DNA of 14,173 nucleotides from JAGVXD01 sp964554415 (lineage in GTDB: Archaea; Nanobdellota; Nanobdellia; Pacearchaeales; GW2011-AR1), in contig CAZKON010000027.1 in assembly GCA_964554415.1 (NCBI GenBank), positions 1 to 14,173 on the forward strand, written 5' to 3'. Position numbers and translations under genes: made by a program. Under the pieces are notes generated by a model. The model searched no databases. It worked only from the letters and a program-made list of their open reading frames with translations, and was not told the origin of the DNA. How positions within the stretch are numbered: position 1 is the first letter of the stretch; the number at the start of each line of letters is the position of its first letter. This document shows positions 6,350-12,027 of this stretch, piece after piece.

Positions 6350-8299
6350 ATGAAAAAGAGTATGTATCCGCTCTTAGGAATATTCATAGTTTTAGGACTT
6401 CTGCCTCTTGTCAGTGCAATGATTAGCATAGCTCCTCTGCAGGCAGTTTATAATGTTGGCGATGACCTTGCTCTTGAGTTCACAATAACTCGTGCAACGA
6501 GCGCTCACGGTTTTCTCACATCTGATTTGAGCTGCACAGAAGGAAACACAGAAATTTATAAAACTCCATTAAGGTCCAGCGCAGGAGAGCAGAAAAAGAT
6601 ATCTATCCCTATAAAGTTAGATAAATTCCTGACAGGAAATCTAAGTGGTAAATGTACTATTGTTATAATGTATGGAGATGAAATCACGCGTAGCACTCCT
6701 TTTGAGATATCATCTGAGGCTTTTGTGTTGGCGGCTCTCAATGAAACACTCGTTCAGCCAGGAGGAAGCGCCGCGATTACCGGCAGTGCCACCAAAAAGA
6801 ACGGGAAACCAGCAGACGGCATTTTAGATGCAGTAGTATCAGAGTTGAATATTATGGTATCTACTCCAATCAAAGTAGGCTTGTTTAATTTCACACTTCC
6901 TGTCTCTTCCCGCACTCGCGCTCAGACATATGTCTTAGCGCTTCATGCATATGAACGTGACACAGACGGAATCTTGATTAATGAAGGGCGTACAATTGTC
7001 TCGTTTCGTGTGCCGCAAGTATTAACAACACATGAGATTGCACTAGAACGAACAGCCATTTCGCCTCCTGGAGAGTTGGGATACCGCATTCTTGCGTACG
7101 ATCAGGCAGAAGAGGCAATGGCTTTAGAAAGTAGTGTGACATTACGCTCGTCTGGGCAAGCTATTGAGATGAGTGAGCGCGTTAATACAGGAAAGCTTCA
7201 AAACTGGAATATCTTATGGAACGCAACACCAGGAAAATGGGAGATTGAAGCAACAACAGGAGCAATGAAGCGCAGTAAAGAGATTATTATAAACCCTGTT
7301 CAGAACGTGACATTTGCTCTCGATAATGACACGCTAATTATCAGGAACTTGGGCAATGTTCCATATATAGATTCTATTGAGGTCTCTATCGGTGGGGAAC
7401 TTAAGGAAGTTCCTGTTCATCTTGAAGTTGGAGAGAACGCACGATTTAAGCTATTTGCGCCGCAGGGAAAGTATGAAGTCAGCATACAAGGAAACAATAC
7501 CTTAACAAATTTTGGAGATGTTTTCCTGACAGGAAAGAGTGTTGATGTAAGGGACGCTGACAGCAGATCTTGGAATACTTCTCCTTGGATGTGGTGGATG
7601 TTCCTTATCCTAGTTGCTGCTTCAGTTACGTTGCATTACTACCGCAAATTCCGCCGCACACCTACATGGGGAAGATCAATCAGTGAAGAAACAAAAGAAT
7701 CAGACATGGCTCTATCAACGCGAACTAAAGCACCTGTTGCACTCGCATCGGCAAATCAGGGTAAGAAAGTTGAATGTACTATAGTTGCCGCATATATCGA
7801 AAATCTAGAGCATCTCGAGACATCAGACAGTCCTGCTGCTCAGACAATTGCTCGAATTACTGCTCAGGCGAAGAACGCTCATGCTGCGCTCTACACTCAG
7901 GGAGTTCATAAAATAATGATTTTTACCTCAGATGCAGTAGGAAATACTGGACAAGCAGCAATAAGCTTGGCAAGGGACTTGGAGCGCATATTTACAGAGC
8001 ACAATAAACAATCTGCTGTAAAAATAAATTTTGGAATAGGAGTCAATAAAGGTTTGATGATTGTTGAAATGCAGCAAGGAAAGCTTAAATTCACTTCAGT
8101 CGGTTCAACTGTTGTCTCTGCAAAACGCCTTGCTGAACACTCTAAGGGTAACATTTTTATTAGTGATGAACTTTCTCGGATAATGATTGGCAAGATAAAA
8201 GTTGAGAAAGTAGGTGACAAGGCATGGAAACTAAAGAACTCATCAGGTATAAGTCGTAATGCAGAGTTTTTGAAGCGATTCATGGCAGAGCGCTCATAA
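6350..8299 (+). CDS. signal-peptide membrane receptor with degenerate class III cyclase-like domain
   Basis: A 649-aa single-pass membrane protein. ATG 6350 is chosen over upstream in-frame starts because the TATA box is 25.5 nt before it and the protein then begins with a signal peptide (1-23, ending LPLVSA). Residues 24-408 are an extracytoplasmic beta-rich region, probably several Ig/CARF-like beta-sandwich domains, with C62 and C102. A transmembrane helix (about 412-430, WMWWMFLILVAASVTLHYY) is followed by basic residues and a linker. Residues about 473-625 resemble the class III adenylate/guanylate cyclase homology domain: FGIGVNKGLMIVEMQQGKLKF, then SVGSTVVSAKRLAEHSKGNI and ISDEL. The metal-binding aspartates are absent, and the transition-state Asn of the VNLAARL motif is Val (VVSAKRL), although Arg is kept. 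It therefore probably senses or scaffolds rather than makes cAMP. Confidence 0.7.
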   Translation: MKKSMYPLLGIFIVLGLLPLVSAMISIAPLQAVYNVGDDLALEFTITRATSAHGFLTSDLSCTEGNTEIYKTPLRSSAGEQKKISIPIKLDKFLTGNLSGKCTIVIMYGDEITRSTPFEISSEAFVLAALNETLVQPGGSAAITGSATKKNGKPADGILDAVVSELNIMVSTPIKVGLFNFTLPVSSRTRAQTYVLALHAYERDTDGILINEGRTIVSFRVPQVLTTHEIALERTAISPPGELGYRILAYDQAEEAMALESSVTLRSSGQAIEMSERVNTGKLQNWNILWNATPGKWEIEATTGAMKRSKEIIINPVQNVTFALDNDTLIIRNLGNVPYIDSIEVSIGGELKEVPVHLEVGENARFKLFAPQGKYEVSIQGNNTLTNFGDVFLTGKSVDVRDADSRSWNTSPWMWWMFLILVAASVTLHYYRKFRRTPTWGRSISEETKESDMALSTRTKAPVALASANQGKKVECTIVAAYIENLEHLETSDSPAAQTIARITAQAKNAHAALYTQGVHKIMIFTSDAVGNTGQAAISLARDLERIFTEHNKQSAVKINFGIGVNKGLMIVEMQQGKLKFTSVGSTVVSAKRLAEHSKGNIFISDELSRIMIGKIKVEKVGDKAWKLKNSSGISRNAEFLKRFMAERS

Positions 8300-8349
8300 A
8301 GTTGGTTTCATGCAAGATTTTTAACGGCACGAAATCCTCTCTGGCAAGA

Positions 8350-8357
8350 TTTATAAG
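8350..8357 (+). promoter_or_regulatory. TATA box of the YjdF-like gene
   Basis: TTTATAAG centred 25.5 nt before ATG 8379; leaderless arrangement. Confidence 0.6.
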
Positions 8358-8378
8358 AATCTCTATCTATATTTAAAT

Positions 8379-9017
8379 ATGAAAGAGATGGCACAGCGAT
8401 TGCGGACACGCTTGAAGCCGCACAACTATCATGCAAAACGATGGGCTACGCTGACTCTCGCAGTTATTATCCTCGGAATGATGTATTTCTTCAGGGATGA
8501 AGGATTTTGGTTACGCGCAGTGTCTGCCGCAAGCTTTATCCTATTTTTCTATGCAGTAGACCATTGGTTTGATATCCGTTTCAGGCATATTCATTACATA
8601 TTTATCGTTGTTATAGCAGCCGCAAGTCTGCTTTTTAGCCCGCTATATTACATTTACCCCCAGTATGATAAAATACAGCACCTTGTGCAGCCAATTCTTC
8701 TTTGTTCGATTATATATCACATGGTCTCGCGTATCAAGCTTGAGTTGAAATGGAGACTTATCTTTACTTTCTTCATAGTTATAAGCGTTCTTGGTCTGTT
8801 TGAGATGGCTGAATATATCTTTGACCAGTTTTTTGGCTGGAAACTACAAGGAGTGTATCTTAGAGATATCACAGGACTTAATAAGTTTGAGGTGGTTGTG
8901 GAACCAATTGACGACACGATGATAGATTTATTCTTCGGCGTTGCAGGAACATGTCTCTACGCTCTGGCAGTATTTCTCTATTTGCGTTATTCGCGCAGGT
9001 TGGTATTCAGGAATTAA
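8379..9017 (+). CDS. multi-pass membrane protein, YjdF/DUF2238-like
   Basis: A 212-aa integral membrane protein with about five or six hydrophobic helices (about 22-38, 46-62, 71-90, 104-117, 127-141, 182-204). Acidic/His signatures at membrane edges fit the YjdF (DUF2238) family: YPQYDKIQHL (D97, H101), FEMAEYIFD (E142, E145, D149) and EPIDDTMIDL (D178, D179, D183). The family is of unknown biochemical function. The assignment rests on remembered motif pattern, so a VanZ-like or other small membrane family remains possible. It is a separate leaderless transcript 79 bp after the receptor gene; the two may be functionally unrelated. Confidence 0.55.
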   Translation: MKEMAQRLRTRLKPHNYHAKRWATLTLAVIILGMMYFFRDEGFWLRAVSAASFILFFYAVDHWFDIRFRHIHYIFIVVIAAASLLFSPLYYIYPQYDKIQHLVQPILLCSIIYHMVSRIKLELKWRLIFTFFIVISVLGLFEMAEYIFDQFFGWKLQGVYLRDITGLNKFEVVVEPIDDTMIDLFFGVAGTCLYALAVFLYLRYSRRLVFRN

Positions 9018-9080
9018 TTGACTTATGGATAATTTTGTTGTTTGCATGACTTCTTCTCAGAATCATCAAAGACATAGCTC

Positions 9081-9152
9081 TTTGAGCATGCTCAAGATTT
9101 ACGTTTGCTTACCCACAAACTGAAGTAGGGGGATTGCGCAAACGTAAATCTT
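9081..9152. repeat. variable-arm nested hairpin element 3 with GAGCATGCTC palindrome
   Basis: TTTGAGCATGCTCAAGA (9081-9097) contains a perfect palindrome and recurs identically at 13333-13349. It runs into a perfect 15-bp inverted repeat, AAGATTTACGTTTGC (9094-9108) with GCAAACGTAAATCTT (9138-9152). The 29-base interior contains ACAAAC (9115-9120), CTGAAG (9120-9125) and a G-rich stretch, resembling elements 1 and 2 (ACAAACC, CTTTAG, GGGG). A further small inverted repeat, TCAAAGA/TCTTTGA (9067-9073, 9080-9086), precedes it. It sits between convergent genes, as elements 1 and 2 do. Confidence 0.65.
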
Positions 9153-9177
9153 AACGTTTCAAAGTCCTCTATAAGTC

Positions 9178-9477
9178 TTATCTTAAGCCATATTCAAATC
9201 TTACCAAATTAATCTTCCCTTTATTGATTACAACACCCTCACGCTTCAAAAGTGCAATTTTCTTCTTTTGACCGTGAGCAAAACCTCCAATGTGCCCATC
9301 TGCAGAGATTACTCTGTGGCACGGAACATGAGGTGCATAAGGATTCTTTTTCATTGCCTGTCCGACAGCCCTATACGCTTTGCAGCCAAGTGCGTCTGCA
9401 ATCTTCTTGTAAGTAGTGACCTTCCCTTTAGGAACAGAACGAAGAAGCGCATAACAACGCTCATTGAATGAAAGCAT
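9178..9477 (-). CDS. MGMT-family alkylguanine-DNA alkyltransferase domain protein
   Basis: A 99-aa protein equal to the DNA-binding, active-site domain of O6-alkylguanine-DNA alkyltransferases, without the N-terminal domain of full-length Ogt/MGMT. The acceptor cysteine is C53 in PCHRV. It also has the recognition-helix residues YRAVGQAM (R36 as the arginine finger), TTY (Y23), KNP, and LLKREG (E80). Because cysteine is present, it is not a classic alkyltransferase-like protein, where Trp replaces Cys; stoichiometric repair or damage flagging are both possible. Residues 84-99 are a short extension. It is convergent with the YjdF-like gene across element 3. Its TATA box is weak. Confidence 0.9.
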   Translation of the reverse strand: MLSFNERCYALLRSVPKGKVTTYKKIADALGCKAYRAVGQAMKKNPYAPHVPCHRVISADGHIGGFAHGQKKKIALLKREGVVINKGKINLVRFEYGLR

Positions 9478-9498
9478 AAAAAAGGCAAGTTAAAAGAG

Positions 9499-9506
9499 CA
9501 TAAAAA
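9499..9506 (-). promoter_or_regulatory. weak TATA-like box of the MGMT gene
   Basis: Minus-strand TTTTTATG centred 25.5 nt before ATG 9477. The position is right but the match to TTTATAAA is poor. Confidence 0.35.
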
Positions 9507-9559
9507 TGTATGTTATATCGAATAACTTTAATATTCGTAGTTCTTTAGTTGTTCGATAG

Positions 9560-9606
9560 ATAGGGAATCACATACAAATATTACGATTATTAATGTGATT
9601 CCCTAT
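9560..9606. repeat. 14-bp inverted repeat touching a TATA box
   Basis: ATAGGGAATCACAT (9560-9573) and ATGTGATTCCCTAT (9593-9606) are perfectly complementary across a 19-base centre. The downstream arm runs into CCTATAAA (9602-9609), the likely TATA box of the gene at 9668. That position suits an operator bound by a dimeric repressor; a mobile-element remnant is the alternative. Confidence 0.6.
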
Positions 9607-9663
9607 AAAATGAATGTCTGTGTATGTTCATAAGATTTGTCCCCTCCATCTAATTGGGAGGTG
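9602..9663 (+). promoter_or_regulatory. promoter and leader with SD-sequestering hairpin
   Basis: The TATA box 9602-9609 predicts a transcript start near 9631. The leader has CCTCC (9643-9647) able to pair with GGAGG (9657-9661), the core of the SD before ATG 9668, around a nine-base loop. The start could be closed by this structure. The 5-bp stem is short, so the effect may be small. Confidence 0.4.
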
Positions 9664-9667
9664 ACTG

Positions 9668-9871
9668 ATGAAAAAAGAGATTTTTAGGCGACTGTTTGAG
9701 TTTAGCGACAATTGGAGCATGCGAGAGATGCCACCCCTGCATGTGTGTTGGAGGGGCAAAGCATCTTGTGCAGGTGCTTCGCAAGAATGCTCAGCGCCTG
9801 AATATGATACTGCCCTGTTCATTGCCCGCAGTTTCGAGAAAGATATACAATCAGGAAGAATCGCATACTGA
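9668..9871 (+). CDS. small hypothetical protein, 67 aa
   Basis: No family recognised. A strong SD (GGAGGTG, 9657-9663) four bases before the ATG, a TATA box and an operator-like palindrome favour a real gene. The protein begins with a basic amphipathic stretch (KKEIFRRLFEF). It has three cysteines (residues about 27, 34 and 41), too irregular for a confident zinc site, and ends ARSFEKDIQSGRIAY. Its stop codon lies two bases from the stop of the convergent PIN-domain gene, so the two transcripts would overlap at their 3' ends. It could be a partner or antitoxin of the PIN protein, but nothing beyond position shows this. Confidence 0.45.
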   Translation: MKKEIFRRLFEFSDNWSMREMPPLHVCWRGKASCAGASQECSAPEYDTALFIARSFEKDIQSGRIAY

Positions 9872-9873
9872 AG

Positions 9874-10638
9874 TCACCTTCGAGGAAGATACACTCTCAA
9901 AGAATACTCACTTCCATGAATAGTAACAACATGTCCTTCTTCATATTCTGTGTCTTCTTTTCTTGCATCCGCGGCTGTCTTCAGCGCAAGGTAATTAAAG
10001 TCAGTGTCGCGGGTAATGATGCATGGAGTTGTATGCGTTTTCTTTTGGATAACATACGCGAGCGTCGCAAGGGCAATATCTGCCTGAGAGACATCTTGGT
10101 CCTTTTCACGATGGCGAAGCAGAACTTCATCAGAATAAAAACTGAAAGCTCTTTGATAATCCCTTGAGTTCATATCAACTCTTTGTAAAAGGGAACTTCT
10201 CAACTCAGTATATCGAGGGTCAAGACCCGTGCTCTCTTGTTGAAATTTCTCAAGAGTATCAACATAGAGTTTGAGGTATTTCAGCTTCTGAGATTCTCTA
10301 TTGCAGAAGTTTTTCTTTTTAGAAGCGATTCCATGTCTTGAGTGATAGAGAAAGTTTATTTTTTTCCGGAAGAAATCAGTATGGTTTTCAACTTCTTCAC
10401 ATACTTCGATAGGAACAATAACCGTATTCAGCGTATTGTGAAGCATCGCCCGCGCTTTCTCTGCAGAACGAATCTCGTCTAAAAGGTCAGGGGTATCTAA
10501 ATATGAAACACCCTCCCATCCCCTACATAAGTAGTCGCAAACAACCCAGTTACGAGCACTCATCACTACCCCCGTGTCTAATAAGATGACCATATTGCAA
10601 AAGCACACATCTATAGCTTTCATGGATTGTTCCATCAT
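9874..10638 (-). CDS. PIN-domain-like ribonuclease
   Basis: A 254-aa protein with the acidic layout of PIN nucleases. VILLDTGVV (D21) follows the first strand, IVPIEVCEEVEN (E79/E82) the second. SQADIALATLAYVI (D187) and PCIITRDTDFNYL (D211, D213) complete the metal site. Residues 90-180 are a helical, charged insertion longer than in VapC toxins (about 130 aa), so this is a larger PIN relative. It may be a toxin or an RNA-processing enzyme. ATG 10638 and ATG 10635 are adjacent; the TATA box centre is 23.5 and 26.5 nt upstream respectively, so the start is uncertain by one codon. Two broken genes lie upstream on the same strand. Confidence 0.75.
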   Translation of the reverse strand: MMEQSMKAIDVCFCNMVILLDTGVVMSARNWVVCDYLCRGWEGVSYLDTPDLLDEIRSAEKARAMLHNTLNTVIVPIEVCEEVENHTDFFRKKINFLYHSRHGIASKKKNFCNRESQKLKYLKLYVDTLEKFQQESTGLDPRYTELRSSLLQRVDMNSRDYQRAFSFYSDEVLLRHREKDQDVSQADIALATLAYVIQKKTHTTPCIITRDTDFNYLALKTAADARKEDTEYEEGHVVTIHGSEYSLRVYLPRR

Positions 10639-10657
10639 GCCTGAACGAAACAGTATC

Positions 10658-10665
10658 TATTTAAA
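10658..10665 (-). promoter_or_regulatory. TATA box of the PIN-domain gene
   Basis: Minus-strand TTTAAATA, placed for a leaderless or nearly leaderless transcript starting around 10636. Confidence 0.5.
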
Positions 10666-10699
10666 TCTACTTATTTGTATTAATTAAATAATGGTATCA

Positions 10700-10896
10700 T
10701 TATGAGCGCAGCTTTAATCCCTTTGCAAACGCTTCCATTTTCAGCGATGGCGCGCATTTCTTTCCTGTAAATGCGCAGATGATGCAGCACGCTGATGGCG
10801 GCGTCACAGTGCGCTGCCCGCATCCATCGCAGTCAAAGAATCCAGGGCTGCTTCATTCTGTGCTCGTTCCAATGCAAAGTTAGTATCTGAATCCAT
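10700..10896 (-). pseudogene. frameshifted small zinc-ribbon protein gene
   Basis: From ATG 10896 the first frame gives MDSDTNFALERAQNEAAL and stays open past the shift. A second frame, ending at the TAA at 10700-10702, gives FFDCDGCGQRTVTPPSACC, then IICAFTGKKC and a basic helix SLKMEAFAKGLKLRS. CDGC and CxxC (CIIC) pairs make a credible zinc ribbon. The second frame has no ATG, GTG or TTG before the CDGC and is closed upstream by TGA, so both parts are needed. The span is 197 nt, one base short of 66 codons, so one lost base explains it. The join falls around 10832-10855. I see no classic slippery heptamer there, so decay or a sequencing error is likelier than programmed frameshifting. Confidence 0.5.
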
Positions 10897-10915
10897 GTTC
10901 TAATGCCCTCTTGAT

Positions 10916-10961
10916 ATAGATAACTGCATGGGATACATGACATGTTTTGGCAGTTATCTAT
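10916..10961. repeat. 12-bp inverted repeat with inner ACATGACATGT palindrome
   Basis: ATAGATAACTGC (10916-10927) and GCAGTTATCTAT (10950-10961) are perfectly complementary; the 22-base centre contains ACATG-A-CATGT (10935-10945). Its length (46 nt) and ATAG...CTAT ends match the 47-nt repeat at 9560-9606, although the arms differ. It lies between two broken minus-strand genes. Confidence 0.5.
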
Positions 10962-10986
10962 TAGAGAAATACGCACAAAATGTAAC

Positions 10987-11186
10987 CTATCCTGCGCAGT
11001 TCTCTATACTTTTATAGAATATATTAATGTTGTGCACTGCCCTGTGCTTGCGAGCAATTTCTTTTCCTGCATTAAACTCCTTATTCGTCAGCATCTCAAA
11101 TAAGTCGTCAAAGGTGATAGTTACGCTTGGACCAAGGTCACCTTTATGGTACTTTCGTGGGCTTTTTTTGGTTGCTTGATTACTAT
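10987..11186 (-). pseudogene. remnant of a 66-codon gene with lost start codon and one deleted A
   Basis: The minus frame ending at TAG 10987-10989 encodes KYHKGDLGPSVTITFDDLFE, MLTNKEFNAGKEIARKHRAV and HNINIFYKSIENCAG, which reads like real protein, but it has no start before an internal ATG at 11094. A TATA box (11208-11215) predicts a leaderless start at 11186, where the codon is ATA instead of ATG. That frame reads VIKQPKK, then leaves the protein frame at a run of seven A's (forward T's at 11163-11169). Adding one A joins the two parts into one 66-codon gene. Two lesions, both where they would matter, argue for a decayed gene. The family is unknown. Confidence 0.45.
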
Positions 11187-11207
11187 GAAAAGGTCAAGCG
11201 GTGGGTT

Positions 11208-11215
11208 TTTATAAG
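11208..11215 (-). promoter_or_regulatory. TATA box in front of the remnant gene
   Basis: Minus-strand CTTATAAA centred 25.5 nt before the ATA at 11186, the same spacing as the intact leaderless genes. Confidence 0.45.
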
Positions 11216-11290
11216 GATTGTTGATAGGGAAAGGATAGTTTGGAATGGACGGGAAGGTTCGTGACAATGATAAAAATTCTAACCAAAAGA

Positions 11291-11320
11291 TTTATATAAT
11301 ACTATCACTATAATGATAGT
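11291..11320 (+). promoter_or_regulatory. promoter with operator-like palindrome of the wHTH-nucleotidyltransferase operon
   Basis: TTTATATA (11291-11298) predicts transcription starting near 11320. Between them lies the inverted repeat ACTATCA (11301-11307) / TGATAGT (11314-11320). A protein bound there would block the start site. The first gene of the operon encodes a winged helix, so autorepression, as known for AbiEi, is a reasonable inference. Confidence 0.55.
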
Positions 11321-11337
11321 AAGAAAATCTGCGGATT

Positions 11338-11383
11338 TTTGAGGTGCTCAAGAATCCAAGCACCTAAAACAAAGGATTCTTGA
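11338..11383 (+). promoter_or_regulatory. structured leader, possible H-type pseudoknot ending at the start codon
   Basis: The roughly 68-nt leader can form AGGTGCT (11342-11348) with AGCACCT (11359-11365). The loop of that hairpin, CAAGAATCC (11349-11357), is perfectly complementary to GGATTCTTG (11374-11382). This is an H-type pseudoknot layout with an A-rich eight-base loop (11366-11373). Alternatively the two stems exclude each other. The last paired base lies five bases before ATG 11388, and no SD is visible. The element is a relative of the hairpin at 13344-13372. Confidence 0.5.
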
Positions 11384-11387
11384 CATT

Positions 11388-12026
11388 ATGAATATTGACA
11401 CGATAAACCCTTATGTAATCAAGATATTGATATCGGCAAGAAAAAATGATAGCATAAGCTCTATTTCAAAGAGAATCAGTTTATCATATGGGTGGGCTCA
11501 TAAATGGGTTACAGAATTGATAAAAGAAGGAATATTGAAAGAAAAATGGAAAGGCGTAGTTTTACAGGAAAAAAACAAGTCTTATCGAGAAATATTAAAA
11601 TTTATTCGGAACAATGTTAGCGAAACAAGTTTATACTATTCTATATTAAATTTATTCGGTATAGAATATTGTTTTACTAAAACGGATGCAGTTTACTTTT
11701 GGACTAATGGAAGATACAACATAGCAAGATATAGGGAATATTATCCTATTTTCATTAAAATAAGGTCTGAGGATTACCTTATATTCTTGTGGTATTGTAA
11801 GAAGTTGAACTTAAAGATAAATTCTAAGAAGGGAGTATTTTATTCTCCAGAAATAGTGGACAAATTCAAGTTTACAAAGAAGGGAGAATATTCTATAGAA
11901 CCATTAAATGAAACAATAAATTTCATGAAGAAAAACATCTATAATTTTGAACCCGCTTTAGAGATGATAGATGAAATGTATAAAAAGGGATTGAATATCA
12001 AATATAAGGAGATAAATACATTATAA
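11388..12026 (+). CDS. winged-helix protein, putative AbiEi-like antitoxin/repressor
   Basis: A 212-aa protein. Residues about 8-65 form a winged helix-turn-helix (ISSISKRISLSYGWAHKWVT ELIKEGIL, then a KWKGVVLQ wing). Residues 66-212 are a basic, Tyr/Phe/Ile-rich region (NIARYREYYPIFIKI) with no known catalytic motif. Its stop is one base before the next ATG, so the two genes form a translationally linked pair. A winged-helix protein followed by a MNT/AbiEii-type nucleotidyltransferase is the type IV AbiE toxin-antitoxin layout, where the first protein represses the promoter and opposes the toxin; here that is inferred from layout, not from sequence identity. The codon use is notably AT-rich (ATA, TTA, AGA, AAA), unlike the core genes to the left, suggesting transfer. 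Confidence 0.6.
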   Translation: MNIDTINPYVIKILISARKNDSISSISKRISLSYGWAHKWVTELIKEGILKEKWKGVVLQEKNKSYREILKFIRNNVSETSLYYSILNLFGIEYCFTKTDAVYFWTNGRYNIARYREYYPIFIKIRSEDYLIFLWYCKKLNLKINSKKGVFYSPEIVDKFKFTKKGEYSIEPLNETINFMKKNIYNFEPALEMIDEMYKKGLNIKYKEINTL

Positions 12027-12027
12027 A

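Noticed and set aside
10785..10890. Plus-strand short frame MMQHADGGVTVRCPHPSQSK.
   Set aside because: It is the reverse of the zinc-ribbon gene, whose Cys pattern and C-terminal helix are far more protein-like.
11197..11280. Longer upstream protein for the minus-strand remnant (NYPFPINNPYKNPP in frame).
   Set aside because: The frame runs through the TATA box and has no good start; the low-complexity Pro/Asn reading is probably chance.
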